Source: Planctomycetota bacterium (lineage in GTDB: Bacteria; Planctomycetota; UBA1135; GCA-002686595). Taken from it: a DNA stretch of 64,000 bases. This document shows positions 29,090 through 38,835 of the stretch, piece after piece. The stretch covers positions 62,001 through 126,000 of the forward strand of contig JACKHS010000008.1 in the NCBI GenBank assembly GCA_020638875.1, given 5' to 3'. The notes under the pieces are model-generated. The model did no database searches, had not been told where the DNA came from, and was given only the letters and a program-made list of their open reading frames with translations. Both the position numbers and the translations under genes were made by a program. Within the stretch, counting starts at the first letter, position 1. Each line of letters opens with the position of its first letter.

Positions 29090-31681
29090 TCAGCGGACCA
29101 CGAAGTTGACCAGCTTGCCGGGGACGACGATCTCCTTCACGACCCGCTTGCCGGCGAGCTGCTCGCTCACCGTCGCGCGGGCCAGCTCGAGCAGCTCGTC
29201 CTGCGACGCCGCCGCGGGCGCCTTGACGCGACCGCGCAGCTTGCCGAGCACCTGCACGACGACCTCGACCTCGTCCTCGACCAGGAACTCCTCGCGCAGC
29301 CGCGGCCACGCCGCGTGCGCCAGGCTGCCGGCGTGCCCCAGGCGCTGCCACAGCTCCTCGGCCACGTGCGGCGCGAAGGGCGACAGCATCAGCACGAGGC
29401 GCTCGGCCTGCGAGCGCGTCAGCGCCGCGGTGCGCTTGGTGGCCTCGTTGACGAAGCTCATCATGCCGGCGATGCCGGTGTTGAAGTTGAACGCGCCGAA
29501 GGAGTCGTCGAGGCGCTTCAGCGCCTTGTTCAGCTCGCGCTCGAGGTGCAGCGCGTCGCCCTCCAGCGGCCCGGCGTGCTCGCGCAGCAGGTGCGGCCGG
29601 AGCGGCTCGGCGCCGTCTGCGTCGACGAACAGGCGCCACAGGCGGTCGAGGAAGCGCCGGCAGCCCGGCACGTCGCGCGGGTTCCAGGGCTTCGACTCGG
29701 CCAGCGGGCCCATGAACATCTCGTACAGGCGGAACGTGTCGCAGCCGTACTCCTCGATCACGGAGTCGGGGTTGACGACGTTGCGCAGCGACTTCGACAT
29801 CTTGGCGATGACCTGCTCGAGCGGCGCGCCGTCCTTCCCGAAGGCCTTGCCGTCGCGCTCCTCCACCTCGTCGCTCGGCACCAGGCGCCCGGTCGGGTCC
29901 TTGTACGCGAACGCCGTCAGCATGCCCTGGTTGAACAGGCGCTTGAACGGCTCGGGGCTCGAGACCAGGCCCTCGTCGAACAGCACCTTGTGCCAGAAGC
30001 GCGCGTACAGGAGGTGCAGCACGGCGTGCTCGACGCCGCCCACGTACAGGTCGACCTGGCCCCAGTAGCGCTCCGCGTCGGGCGCCCACGCGGCGCCGGC
30101 GTTGTGCGGGTCCATGAAGCGCAGGTAGTACCAGCACGAGCCGGCCCAGCCGGGCATCGTGTCCGTCTCGCGCAGCGCGGAGCGGCCGCTCGTCGGGTCC
30201 TTCGTCGCGACCCAGTCCGTCGCGCGGTTCAGCGGCGCCGAGCCGTCCTCGGAGGGCGTGAAGTCCTTCATCTCGGGCAGCTCGACCGGCAGCGCGTCGT
30301 CGGGCACGCGCACGGTGCGGCCGTCCTCCAGGTGGAGCACCGGGAAGGGCTCGCCCCAGTAGCGCTGACGGCTGAAGAGCCAGTCGCGCAGGCGGTAGGT
30401 CGTCTTGGCCGCGCCGTGGCCGCCGGACTCGAGCAGCGCGATGACCTTGCGCTTCGCCTCGGGCGTCGCGAGGCCGTCCAGCGGGCCCGAGTTCACCGCC
30501 GTCCCGTCGCCGGTGAAGCACACGCCGTCGGCCAGCCCGGGCGTCCCCGCGGGCGGGCGCACGACCTCGACGATCTTCAGCCCGTACGTCTCGGCGTACT
30601 CGTGGTCGCGCTCGTCGTGGCCCGGCACGGCCATGATCGCGCCGGTGCCGTAGCTCGCCAGCACGTAGTCGGCGACGTAGACGGGGATGCGCGCGCGCTC
30701 GTCGTCGGGCGGCAGCAGCGGGTTCAGGCAGTAGCCGCCGGTGAAGACGCCGGTCTTGCCCTTCGCGAGGTCGGTGCGCTCGAGGTCGCTCTTCAGCGCG
30801 GCGCGGCGCACGTAGGCCTCGACCTCCGCGCGCTGGGCGTCGGAGGTCAGCTTCGCCAGCAGCGGGTGCTCGGGCGCCACCACCATGAAGGTCGCGCCGA
30901 AGACCGTGTCCGGCCGCGTGGTGAAGACGATCAGCGGTTCGACCACGGTCCCCTGGATCGGGAAGGCGATCTCCGCGCCGTGCGAGCGGCCGATCCACTC
31001 GCGCTGCATGGTCTTGACCGACTCGGGCCAGTCGACGAGGTCCAGGTCGTCGATCAGGCGGTCCGCGTAGGCCGTGATCTTCAGCATCCACTGCTTGAGC
31101 GGGCGCCGCTCGCAGGGGTGGTCGCCGCGCTCGGAGCGGCCGTTGATGACCTCCTCGTTGGCCAGCACGGTCTTCAGCTCCTCGCACCACCACACCGGCA
31201 CCTCGGCCTGGTAGGCCAGGCCGCGGTCGTACAGCCGCGCGAAGATCCACTGCGTCCAGCGGTAGTATGCCGGGTCGCACGTCGAGAGCTCGCGGTCCCA
31301 GTCGTACGACAGGCCGATCATCTGGAGCTGGCGCCGGAACGTGGCGATGTTCGCCTCGGTCGTCTCGCGCGGGTGCTTGCCCGTCTGAATCGCGTACTGC
31401 TCCGCGGGCAGGCCGAACGCGTCGTAGCCCATCGGGTGCAGCACGTTGCAGCCGTCCATGCGCTTGCGCCGCGCGACGATGTCGCTGCCGAGGTAGCCCA
31501 TCGGGTGCCCGACGTGGAGACCCGCGCCCGAGGGGTACGGGAACATGTCGAGGATGTAGTACTTCGGCTTGGCGGGGTCGAAATCGGCCTCGCCGGGGTT
31601 CGGCGTGCGGAAGGTCCGCTCGGCCGCCCAGCGGGCCTGCCACTGGGTCTCGATGGCGCGCGGGTCGTAGGCGTTGCTCAC
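29090..31681 (-). CDS. leuS: leucyl-tRNA synthetase
   Basis: An 863-residue class I aminoacyl-tRNA synthetase that charges tRNA-Leu. The HIGH motif is HVGH in FPYPSGAGLHVGHPMGY. The CP1 editing domain has TTRPDTVFGATF. The class-specific KMSKS is intact, and the C-terminal anticodon-binding and tRNA-contact regions end with VLGKLRGRV and VPGKLVNFVV. The start is taken as the GTG at 31679-31681 (MSNAYDPRAIETQWQ), the standard family N-terminus; upstream in-frame sequence is low-complexity. No SD. A TATCAT hexamer ~90 nt upstream (31771-31776) may be the -10. Confidence 0.97.
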   Translation of the reverse strand: MSNAYDPRAIETQWQARWAAERTFRTPNPGEADFDPAKPKYYILDMFPYPSGAGLHVGHPMGYLGSDIVARRKRMDGCNVLHPMGYDAFGLPAEQYAIQTGKHPRETTEANIATFRRQLQMIGLSYDWDRELSTCDPAYYRWTQWIFARLYDRGLAYQAEVPVWWCEELKTVLANEEVINGRSERGDHPCERRPLKQWMLKITAYADRLIDDLDLVDWPESVKTMQREWIGRSHGAEIAFPIQGTVVEPLIVFTTRPDTVFGATFMVVAPEHPLLAKLTSDAQRAEVEAYVRRAALKSDLERTDLAKGKTGVFTGGYCLNPLLPPDDERARIPVYVADYVLASYGTGAIMAVPGHDERDHEYAETYGLKIVEVVRPPAGTPGLADGVCFTGDGTAVNSGPLDGLATPEAKRKVIALLESGGHGAAKTTYRLRDWLFSRQRYWGEPFPVLHLEDGRTVRVPDDALPVELPEMKDFTPSEDGSAPLNRATDWVATKDPTSGRSALRETDTMPGWAGSCWYYLRFMDPHNAGAAWAPDAERYWGQVDLYVGGVEHAVLHLLYARFWHKVLFDEGLVSSPEPFKRLFNQGMLTAFAYKDPTGRLVPSDEVEERDGKAFGKDGAPLEQVIAKMSKSLRNVVNPDSVIEEYGCDTFRLYEMFMGPLAESKPWNPRDVPGCRRFLDRLWRLFVDADGAEPLRPHLLREHAGPLEGDALHLERELNKALKRLDDSFGAFNFNTGIAGMMSFVNEATKRTAALTRSQAERLVLMLSPFAPHVAEELWQRLGHAGSLAHAAWPRLREEFLVEDEVEVVVQVLGKLRGRVKAPAAASQDELLELARATVSEQLAGKRVVKEIVVPGKLVNFVVR

Positions 31682-32062
31682 GGGTCCGGGGCGTGGGTGA
31701 GGTCTGCGGGCGAGGGCCGCCCGCGGCGGTGCCGCACTCCGAGGAACGGGGCGCGGGGGCGAAGCGCGGCATGATAGGCGGTGCGCTCCGAAAAGCGTCG
31801 CCGGTAGTTGACGGCGCCCGGCGCCCGCGGCATTCTTCCTCCCCCGCTCGCGCGGCCAGCCCGCGCGCCGCTCCTTCCAGACGCCCGCGCCCGGCGCGGT
31901 CACCGCAACCGAACCCGCCACGGCTTCCGAGACCACGGGCCGCGGCGAACGTCGTCCGACGTCGTCTAGAGCCCCGCGTCCCGCGCGCGGATCGTCGTCG
32001 GTCGACGCGGAGCTCGGCGCTCCCCCGGCCTCGCCGGTGGTGGCGCGTTCACGGCTCCGCAC
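31682..32062. other. 381-bp intergenic region between leuS and tRNA-Ala
   Basis: No ORF with coding character or SD was found. It should hold two divergent promoters. For leuS, minus-strand TATCAT at 31771-31776 is a plausible -10. For the tRNA side, plus-strand TTGACG (31808-31813) with a 17-bp spacer and CATTCT is the only -35/-10-like pair, but it lies ~230 nt before the tRNA. No repeat or structured RNA was recognised. Confidence 0.4.
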
Positions 32063-32138
<76 letters not shown>

Positions 32139-32144
32139 CCTCCG

Positions 32145-32190
32145 ACCGGTCGGCGAGGCCCCACGGCCGTCGCCGGCCGGTTTCTTTTTT
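32145..32190 (+). terminator. Rho-independent terminator of tRNA-Ala
   Basis: ACCGGTCGGCGA pairs with TCGCCGGCCGGT (one G-U), with GGCC/GGCC pairs inside. TTTCTTTTTT (32181-32190) follows directly. It is the strongest classical intrinsic terminator in the window, 6 nt past the tRNA CCA. Confidence 0.93.
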
Positions 32191-32266
32191 GTCCCGCGCG
32201 CGACCGGCGGAGTCCGCGCGTGACGACTCGGGCGAGGCAGCCCTCGGCCCGCCGCTCGCCAAGCCG

Positions 32267-32272
32267 TAGACT
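32267..32272 (+). promoter_or_regulatory. putative -10 box of lysS (TAGACT)
   Basis: TAGACT lies 34 nt upstream of the lysS ATG, after the tRNA terminator. It is the same hexamer as at 1545-1550 and 7270-7275. Confidence 0.45.
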
Positions 32273-32306
32273 CCTCGGCTCCGCCCCCCGCTCCCCGCGC
32301 ACCGGC

Positions 32307-33800
32307 ATGACCGACCTCGCTCACCCGGATCGCCTCGCGAAGATCGAACAGCTTCGCGCGGCCGGCCAGGACCCCTACCCCGCCCGCGGCGTGGCCGCCG
32401 AGCCCATCGCCGAGCTCGTCGCCGCCGCCGGTACGCCCGAGGCCCCCGGGCCGCGCCTGGGCCAGACCGTGACGGTCGCCGGCCGCGTGCTGGGCCTGCG
32501 CGACTTCGGCAAGCTGATCTTCGCGCCGCTGCTCGATCGCAGCGGCCGCATGCAGGTGGCGCTGCAGAAGAACGCGCTCGCCGAGTGGTGGCCGCAGCGC
32601 AAGGTCCTCGACGGCGGCGACCTGATGGCCTTCACCGGCGAGCTCGGGCACACGCAGAAGGGCGAGGTGACGGTCTGGGCGAAGGAGGTGCACCTCTTGG
32701 CCAAGGCCGTCGCGCCGCCGCCCGAGAAGTGGCACGGCCTGGCGGACAAGGAGCTGCGCTACCGCCGGCGCTACGCCGACCTGTGGGCCAGCGAGGGCGT
32801 CGCGGAGGTGTTCAAGAAGCGCAGCGCGATCCTCTCGGGCATCCGGCGCTTCCTCGAGGCGCAGGGCTACCTCGAGGTGGAGACGCCGACGCTGCACCCG
32901 ATCCTCGGCGGCGCCACCGCGCGGCCGTTCGTGACGCACCACAACGCGCTGGGCATGGACCTCTACCTGCGCATCGCGCCCGAGCTCTACCTCAAGCGGC
33001 TGATCGTCGGCGGCCTCGAGCGCGTCTTCGAGATCGCGCGCAACTTCCGCAACGAGGGCCTCTCGGTGCGCCACAACCCCGAGTTCACCATGCTCGAGCT
33101 GTACGAGGCGCAGGCCGACTACCGCCGCATGATGGAGATCTGCGAGCAGATGATCGAGACGCTCGCGCGCGACGTGAACGGCACGACCGAGGTGGTCTTC
33201 CGCGGCGCGACGTACGACCTCGCCGCGCCCTTCCAGCGCAAGCGCTACATCGACCTGTTCCGCGAGTACGCGGGCTGCGAGTTCGACGACCAGCCGGCGG
33301 TGCGCGCCAAGGCCGCCGCGCTGGGCCTCAAGGACCCGGGCGACTACTGGAAGCTGATGAACGACGTGTTCGAGGCCACCGTCGAGGAGCACCTCAGCGG
33401 CCCCGTCTTCGTCACCGACTACCCGGTGCAGATCTGCCCGCTCGCGAAGCAGAGCCCCGACGACCCGCGCCTGGCCGAGCGCTTCGAGGTCTTCCTCGCC
33501 GGCATGGAGCTGGGCAACGCGTTCAGCGAGCTCAACGACCCCGCCGAGCAGGAGCGCCGCTTCGCCGAGCAGGTCGCCAGCAAGGACCCCGAGGCGCCCG
33601 GCGAGGTCGACTACGACTACGTCATGGCGCTCGAGTACGGCATGCCGCCGACGGGCGGCCTGGGCATCGGCGTCGACCGCCTCGTGATGGTGCTCACCGG
33701 CCAGGACTCGATCCGCGACGTCCTGCTGTTCCCCGCCATGCGCCCCGTGCAGGCGGCCGAGCCCGTCGCCGAGGACGCCCCCGTGGAGGCGGGCAGCTAG
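32307..33800 (+). CDS. lysS: lysyl-tRNA synthetase, class II
   Basis: A 497-residue class II synthetase for tRNA-Lys. An N-terminal OB-fold anticodon-binding domain (~50-150, VTVAGRVLGLRDFGKLIF) precedes the catalytic domain. Motif 1 is near FLEVETPTLHP, motif 2 is FEIARNFRNEGLSVRHNPEFT, and motif 3 is GGLGIGVDRLVMVLTG. Length fits (~500). It is preceded by a TAGACT box and followed 9 nt later by the LolC-like permease, so translation and lipoprotein export genes share a transcript. Confidence 0.97.
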   Translation: MTDLAHPDRLAKIEQLRAAGQDPYPARGVAAEPIAELVAAAGTPEAPGPRLGQTVTVAGRVLGLRDFGKLIFAPLLDRSGRMQVALQKNALAEWWPQRKVLDGGDLMAFTGELGHTQKGEVTVWAKEVHLLAKAVAPPPEKWHGLADKELRYRRRYADLWASEGVAEVFKKRSAILSGIRRFLEAQGYLEVETPTLHPILGGATARPFVTHHNALGMDLYLRIAPELYLKRLIVGGLERVFEIARNFRNEGLSVRHNPEFTMLELYEAQADYRRMMEICEQMIETLARDVNGTTEVVFRGATYDLAAPFQRKRYIDLFREYAGCEFDDQPAVRAKAAALGLKDPGDYWKLMNDVFEATVEEHLSGPVFVTDYPVQICPLAKQSPDDPRLAERFEVFLAGMELGNAFSELNDPAEQERRFAEQVASKDPEAPGEVDYDYVMALEYGMPPTGGLGIGVDRLVMVLTGQDSIRDVLLFPAMRPVQAAEPVAEDAPVEAGS

Positions 33801-33809
33801 GCCCCACTC

Positions 33810-35174
33810 GTGTACCGCAGGTTCCTGAGCTGGCGCTACCTGCTGCGCCGCCCGATCAACTTGATCGGCGTCACGGGCATCACCGTCGGCGTAGGCGCGC
33901 TGATCATGATCATCTCGATCATGTCGGGCTTCCTCGAGGAGAGCCGGCAGACGGTGCGCGGCAGCCTCGCCGACGTCGTCGTCCAGCCGACGATCCTGCC
34001 GCGCAGCGACGGCACCTTCGTGCCGCGCGAGGCGGAGCCGCTGCTCGAGGCGCTCGACGCGGACCCGCGCGTCGCCGCGGCGAGCCCGCACCTGACCTGG
34101 GGCGCGATGGTCACGCAGGGCGGCTGGGACGCGGCGCAGACCGAGCATCGCATCAAGGACCCCGATCGCAGCGACCTGGTCTTCGCGCAGCTCGTCGGCG
34201 TCGACGTCGCGCGCGAGTTCCAGGCCACCGACCTGCGCCGCGCCCTCGAGCACGAGAGCGAGTTCGGTAGCCGCGTCGACGACGTGGAGCACCCCTTCGC
34301 GCGGCCGGCGAGCTACGACGGCGAGGAGCCCTGGGCCTGGATCGTCGTCGGCGAGCAGCTCGCGCAGATCCACGACCTGCACAAGGGCTCGGTGGTGAAC
34401 CTCGTCACCGCGATGCCCGACTCGCTGACCGGCAAGGCCTACCCCTCGAACCGCAAGTACCTCGTCGCGGGCACGTTCAGGACCGGCGAGAACGAGATCG
34501 ACGCCTCGCGCATCTACATGGACCGCTGGGAGCTCTCGGACTTCCTCAGCGACCAGCGGCAGTACACGCAGGTGCTCGTCAAGCTCGTCGACTACGCGGC
34601 GGTGCGCGACACCATCGAGGCCGACCTCGGCCGCGAGCTGCACGACCTCGGCCTGCTCAACTCGGCGCGCTCCGGGGAAGTGCGCACGTGGGAGTCCTAC
34701 CGCCGCAGCCTGCTGGGTGCGATCGAGAACGAGCGCGCGCTGATGGGCGTGATGCTGGGCCTCATCATCCTCGTGGCCGCCTTCACGGTCTTCGCCATCC
34801 TGATGATGATGGTGACCGAGAAGCGCCGCGACATCGGCATCCTGACGGCGCTCGGCGCCACGCGGCGCTCGATCCTGTCGATCTTCCTGATGATCGGCAT
34901 GTGGAACGCGCTGCTCGGCTCGACGCTCGGCGCGATCCTCGGCGTGCTCGGCGCGTGGCGCATCGACCAGATCGAGCGCTGGCTCTCGAGCACGTTCCAC
35001 GTGCAGATCTTCGACCGGACGGTCTACCTGTTCGACCACATCCCGGCGCAGGTCAGCCCGCTGATCGTGGTCTCGACCGTCATCGGCGCGCTGTTCTTCA
35101 CGGCGCTCTTCTCGAGCATCCCCGCGTGGCTCGCCTCGCGCACCCACCCGATCGACGCGCTGCGCGCGGAGTGA
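33810..35174 (+). CDS. LolC/LolE-family ABC permease
   Basis: A 454-residue permease with an N-terminal helix (~18-42, GVTGITVGVGALIMIISIMSG), a large periplasmic domain (~45-300) and three C-terminal helices (~305-335, ~355-385, ~415-440) typical of the MacB/FtsX-like fold. The family is that of lipoprotein-releasing permeases (LolC/E), which extract lipoproteins from the inner membrane for transfer to the outer membrane. A single permease gene suggests a homodimer in place of the LolC-LolE heterodimer. Start GTG at 33810; the gap to the ATPase gene is 4 nt. A role in exporting another substrate is possible. Confidence 0.88.
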   Translation: MYRRFLSWRYLLRRPINLIGVTGITVGVGALIMIISIMSGFLEESRQTVRGSLADVVVQPTILPRSDGTFVPREAEPLLEALDADPRVAAASPHLTWGAMVTQGGWDAAQTEHRIKDPDRSDLVFAQLVGVDVAREFQATDLRRALEHESEFGSRVDDVEHPFARPASYDGEEPWAWIVVGEQLAQIHDLHKGSVVNLVTAMPDSLTGKAYPSNRKYLVAGTFRTGENEIDASRIYMDRWELSDFLSDQRQYTQVLVKLVDYAAVRDTIEADLGRELHDLGLLNSARSGEVRTWESYRRSLLGAIENERALMGVMLGLIILVAAFTVFAILMMMVTEKRRDIGILTALGATRRSILSIFLMIGMWNALLGSTLGAILGVLGAWRIDQIERWLSSTFHVQIFDRTVYLFDHIPAQVSPLIVVSTVIGALFFTALFSSIPAWLASRTHPIDALRAE

Positions 35175-35178
35175 GCCC

Positions 35179-35913
35179 ATGGGAACGCCCCCCGACCCTT
35201 CGCTGGCCCTGTGCGCGCGCGACGTGCGCAAGTCGTTCCAGATCGGCGGCCGCGAGATCGAGGTGCTGCACGGCGCGCACCTCGAGCTGAAGTGCGGCGA
35301 GCGCCTGTGCCTGATGGGCGCGTCGGGCGCGGGCAAGTCGACCTTCCTGCACGTGCTCGGCCTGCTGGAGGAGCCGACCGAGGGCGAGGTCTGGCTGCAG
35401 GGCAAGAGCGCCTGGACACTCTCGATGGCCGACCGCGCCGCGCTGCGCAACCGCCACATCGGCTTCGTCTTCCAGGCCTACTACCTGCTGCCCGACCTGT
35501 CGGCGCTCGAGAACGTCGTGCTGCCGGTGCGCATCGCCCACAGCTACGGCTCGGTGCGCTTCAACAAGTCGCGGCACGAGGCCGAGGCGGCCGAGCTGCT
35601 CACCAAGTTCGGCCTGGGCGAGCGCCTGCGCCACCGCCCGAACCAGCTCTCGGGCGGCGAACGTCAACGCGTGGCCGTGGCGCGCGCGCTGATCCTGGGC
35701 CCCGAGATCCTCATCGCCGACGAGCCCACCGGCAACCTCGACACCGGCACCGGCGAGCGCGTGCTCGACCTGATCCTCGACGAGCAGCGCGAACGCGCCC
35801 TCTCGCTGCTGCTCGTGACGCACGACCAGCGCCTGTCGCGCCGCTGCGATCGCACGCTGATCATGGAGGACGGCCAGATCCAGGCCGACTCCACGGTCGT
35901 CATCCCGCAGTAG
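35179..35913 (+). CDS. lolD: LolD-type ABC ATP-binding protein
   Basis: A 244-residue ATPase partner of the permease upstream. It has Walker A GASGAGKST (~50), the Q-loop region GFVFQAYYLLPDLSALENV, signature LSGGERQRVAVARAL, Walker B ILIADEPTGNLD and the switch His in LLVTHDQ. This arrangement is the MacB/LolD/FtsE subfamily. Together with the 33810-35174 permease it would drive lipoprotein release from the inner membrane. It is convergent with the PhoU-like gene, only 12 nt apart. Confidence 0.9.
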   Translation: MGTPPDPSLALCARDVRKSFQIGGREIEVLHGAHLELKCGERLCLMGASGAGKSTFLHVLGLLEEPTEGEVWLQGKSAWTLSMADRAALRNRHIGFVFQAYYLLPDLSALENVVLPVRIAHSYGSVRFNKSRHEAEAAELLTKFGLGERLRHRPNQLSGGERQRVAVARALILGPEILIADEPTGNLDTGTGERVLDLILDEQRERALSLLLVTHDQRLSRRCDRTLIMEDGQIQADSTVVIPQ

Positions 35914-35925
35914 CGCGCCGCCCGC

Positions 35926-36579
35926 TCAGCGCTTCTCGTCGTAGAAGTCGATCTGGTCCAGCGGCAGGACGAGCGAGGAGACGATGTTGCTCGCGTGCGT
36001 CTGCACGCGCTTGAGGAAGCGCAGCGCAAGCACGCGCGCGGCGGCGTTCTCGCCCGTCGCGGCGAGCCCGGCGTTCACGAGCGCGTCCAGCTCGGCGGTG
36101 ATGGCCTTGGACTCCTTCATGAAGGCCTCGCCGCCCTCCGCGTCCTCCGTCGCGTACAGCTCGCGCGCGATGCCCAGGCCCTTCGAGATGCGCGCGCCGA
36201 GGCGCTCGAGCGCCGCGCGGTCCGCGGCGCTCCCGAGCTGGAGGGACTGCTCGCCGAGCAACAGCAGGTTCTTGCCGTAGTCACCGATGCGCTCGGCGTC
36301 CTTGACCAGGCTCATGATGACGAGCAGCGACGGGAACGTCTCGGTGCCGTGCACGGTGCCGTGCACGACGAGCTCGCGACGCACCGCCGTCGCGGCCTGG
36401 TTCACGCGCTCGTCGGTGGCGAAGACCTCCGCGTGCAGCGCCTTCGCGTCCGCCCGACCCAGCAGCCCGTCCAGCGCCTTGTCGACGACCGTCTTGGCGT
36501 CGCGCAGCATCTCCTGGAAGTGCCCGTGGATCGTCTCCAGGCTGCGGGACTCGGGTCCGAGTTTCTTGAACCAGCTCAT
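35926..36579 (-). CDS. PhoU-domain protein
   Basis: A 217-residue all-helical cytoplasmic protein of the PhoU/DUF47 type, with a three-helix PhoU-like unit (LVIMSLVKDAERIGDYGKNL, the acidic DAERIGDYG motif) and a second helical region. It lies 46 nt downstream of a Na/Pi symporter on the same strand. Such proteins usually modulate phosphate uptake. The start is ATG at 36579 with GAGGAG six nt upstream. Confidence 0.85.
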   Translation of the reverse strand: MSWFKKLGPESRSLETIHGHFQEMLRDAKTVVDKALDGLLGRADAKALHAEVFATDERVNQAATAVRRELVVHGTVHGTETFPSLLVIMSLVKDAERIGDYGKNLLLLGEQSLQLGSAADRAALERLGARISKGLGIARELYATEDAEGGEAFMKESKAITAELDALVNAGLAATGENAAARVLALRFLKRVQTHASNIVSSLVLPLDQIDFYDEKR

Positions 36580-36625
36580 GTGAGGCTCCTCAGGAATCAG
36601 CGAGTGAGGTGGGGTGCGGGCGCGG

Positions 36626-37768
36626 TCACTGCCCGCCCAGGCGGTTGAAGATCCAGATACCGGCGAGCGGCATCAGCACGAACACGCCGCCCACGTAGCC
36701 CGCGACGTACAGCGGGTTGCGCGAGGCGAGGATGGCGAGCTGGCGCGCCAGGCGGATGGGCACCTGGCGCAGGCGTCGCACCGGGAAGAAGATCAGCGTG
36801 CCCACGACGTTGAAGAGCGTGTGCACGATCGCGATCGTCAGGCCTTCCTTCGAGTCGGCGGCGGTGCTGGCCAGCAGCGCGGTCACCGTGGTGCCGATGT
36901 TCGCGCCCAGCATGATCGGGAAGGCGTTCTCGAGCGAGAGGATGCCCGCGGCGCACAGCGGCACGAGCAGCGACGTCGTGATGCTGGAGGACTGTACGGC
37001 GACCGTCACCAGCACGCCGACCACGATGCCGATCAGCCCCGAGCGCCCCAGCGAGCGGTTGAGCGCGGCCTCGAGCGGCCCGGCGATCAGCGCGCGCATG
37101 TTCTTGGTGATGAAGATCAGGCACACGAACGTCATCGCGATGCCCAGCACGAGCACCGCGATGGCGAGCGCCGTGCCCTCCAGCCCCAGCCCCTGCAGCC
37201 CGTGCAGCACCTGCTTGTAGGCGAACTTGACGGCCGTCTTGACCGGGCTGTGGAAGCTGCCGCCGCCGGCGCCCGCGAGGTGCCGCGTGAGGAACTCGGC
37301 CGTGTGCGACAGCGCGCCCGTGCCTAGCTCGAGCGGCAGCAGCACGACGACGCACAGCAGGTTGAAGAAGTCGTGCACGGTCGCCGCCGCGAACGCGCGC
37401 CGGAAGGGCGCGCTCTGGCGCACGTGCCCGATCGAGACCAGCGTGTTCGTGATCGTCGTGCCGATGTTGGCCCCCATCACCATCGGGACGGCGTACGCGA
37501 GCGGCAGCTCGCCCGAGCCGACCAGCGCGACGATCATCGACGTGGTCGTGCTCGAGCTCTGCACCAGCACGGTGGCGAGGATGCCGACCGCCAGCGCCGC
37601 GAAGGGGTTCTTGACGTTCTCGAAGAGCGCCTCCGACGCGCCCTCGCCCATCAACTTGAAGGCGTCGCCCATGCACTGGATGGCGACGAGGAAGCCCCCG
37701 AGCAGGAGCAGCACGAGGACGAGACGGAGGAAGACCTCCGCCCGGAAGCGGGGTGCATTCGAGTCCAT
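36626..37768 (-). CDS. Na/Pi symporter family protein (NptA/PNaS type)
   Basis: A 380-residue polytopic membrane protein with the duplicated core of Na/Pi cotransporters. The inverted repeats carry the signature VQSSSTTTS (first half, ~residue 63) and VQSSSITTS (second half), each followed by GANIGTT. These segments form the Na+ and phosphate site. No PhoU domain is fused to the C-terminus as in YjbB; it is encoded separately by the next gene (46 nt downstream). Start ATG at 37766-37768. Confidence 0.93.
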   Translation of the reverse strand: MDSNAPRFRAEVFLRLVLVLLLLGGFLVAIQCMGDAFKLMGEGASEALFENVKNPFAALAVGILATVLVQSSSTTTSMIVALVGSGELPLAYAVPMVMGANIGTTITNTLVSIGHVRQSAPFRRAFAAATVHDFFNLLCVVVLLPLELGTGALSHTAEFLTRHLAGAGGGSFHSPVKTAVKFAYKQVLHGLQGLGLEGTALAIAVLVLGIAMTFVCLIFITKNMRALIAGPLEAALNRSLGRSGLIGIVVGVLVTVAVQSSSITTSLLVPLCAAGILSLENAFPIMLGANIGTTVTALLASTAADSKEGLTIAIVHTLFNVVGTLIFFPVRRLRQVPIRLARQLAILASRNPLYVAGYVGGVFVLMPLAGIWIFNRLGGQ

Positions 37769-37830
37769 GCGCGTGGACGGGGGTCGGTCGGATACAGGCG
37801 GGCGCGGCGCGCTCCGCGAGACCGCGTCCC

Positions 37831-38835
37831 TCAGAGCACTTCGCCGTGCCCCGGCTCGACCAGCGGGTGCCGGCCGTGCGGGGCGTCGCCCTCGGCTTCG
37901 GGCTCGAACGTCCCCCGCCACCCGAGCCGCTCGCGGATGCGCGCGTAGGGGTCGGAGTCCGGTCGAGCGAGCAGAGGATACGGAACCGGGTGTCGGGAAA
38001 CGAGCAACGAGTCCCCGACGTGCATGGGATAGAAGCCGTGGCCGTCGACGACCAGCGTCGTCAGACCGCTGGCCTTCTCGACGCGCACCGTCAGGCGGCT
38101 GTCGGGGTGCACGACCAACGGCCGGTGCGAGAGCGACTGCGGTGAGATGGGCGTGACGACGAGGCCGCGCATCGAGGGCGCCAGGATCGGCCCGCCGGCG
38201 GCCAGCGAGTGCGCGGTCGAGCCGCTGGGCGAGGCGACGATCAAGCCGTCGGCGCGGTAGTCGCTGACCCACGTGTCGCCGTCCCACAGCGAGACGGTCA
38301 GCATGCCCTGCGCCGCGCCGCGCTGGACGAGCACCTCGTTGAGCGCGACGGACGCCGCCGGGGCCGCGTCGCGCACGCGCAGCTCGCCCGCGAGCCGCAT
38401 GCGCGGCTCGAGTACCGCGCGCCCCTCGAGCACGTCGGCGAGGGCGCCGCGCCACTGCGTCGCGCGCACGGAGGCCAGGAAGCCGATGCGCCCGAAGTTG
38501 ATGCCGAGGATCGGCACGGGGTCGGCCCCGAAGGCGCGCACCGCGGACAGGATCGAGCCGTCGCCGCCGAGCACGACGATCACGTCGGGCCGCGGCGGGA
38601 GCGGCAGCGCCGCCAGCTCGACCTGCCGGCAGAACTCGCGCAGGTCGCGGCGCAGCTCGAGCTCCGCGACGCGCGGCGTGAGCCACGGCACGAGCTCGTC
38701 GAGCAGCTCGGAGACGCCGGTCTTGCCCGGATCGGCCAGCACGAGCACGCGCTCGACCGCCTGCTCGAAGGTCTCGCGTCCGACCAGGTTGAAGCCGTTG
38801 ACGGCCGGCGGCTCCGCGCGCCCGCTCGCGCTCAT
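37831..38835 (-). CDS. nadK: NAD kinase
   Basis: A 334-residue ATP-NAD kinase that makes NADP. The VVLGGDGSIL motif holds the catalytic Asp, and GINFGRIGFLA with SPSGSTAHSLAAGGPI follows (usual TPTGSTAYSLSAGGP). It overlaps the dxs stop by 4 nt (ATGA) and ends the xseB-ispA-dxs-nadK operon, an order known from other bacteria. The N-terminal ~40 residues before the Rossmann-like part are slightly long but ordinary. Confidence 0.94.
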   Translation of the reverse strand: MSASGRAEPPAVNGFNLVGRETFEQAVERVLVLADPGKTGVSELLDELVPWLTPRVAELELRRDLREFCRQVELAALPLPPRPDVIVVLGGDGSILSAVRAFGADPVPILGINFGRIGFLASVRATQWRGALADVLEGRAVLEPRMRLAGELRVRDAAPAASVALNEVLVQRGAAQGMLTVSLWDGDTWVSDYRADGLIVASPSGSTAHSLAAGGPILAPSMRGLVVTPISPQSLSHRPLVVHPDSRLTVRVEKASGLTTLVVDGHGFYPMHVGDSLLVSRHPVPYPLLARPDSDPYARIRERLGWRGTFEPEAEGDAPHGRHPLVEPGHGEVL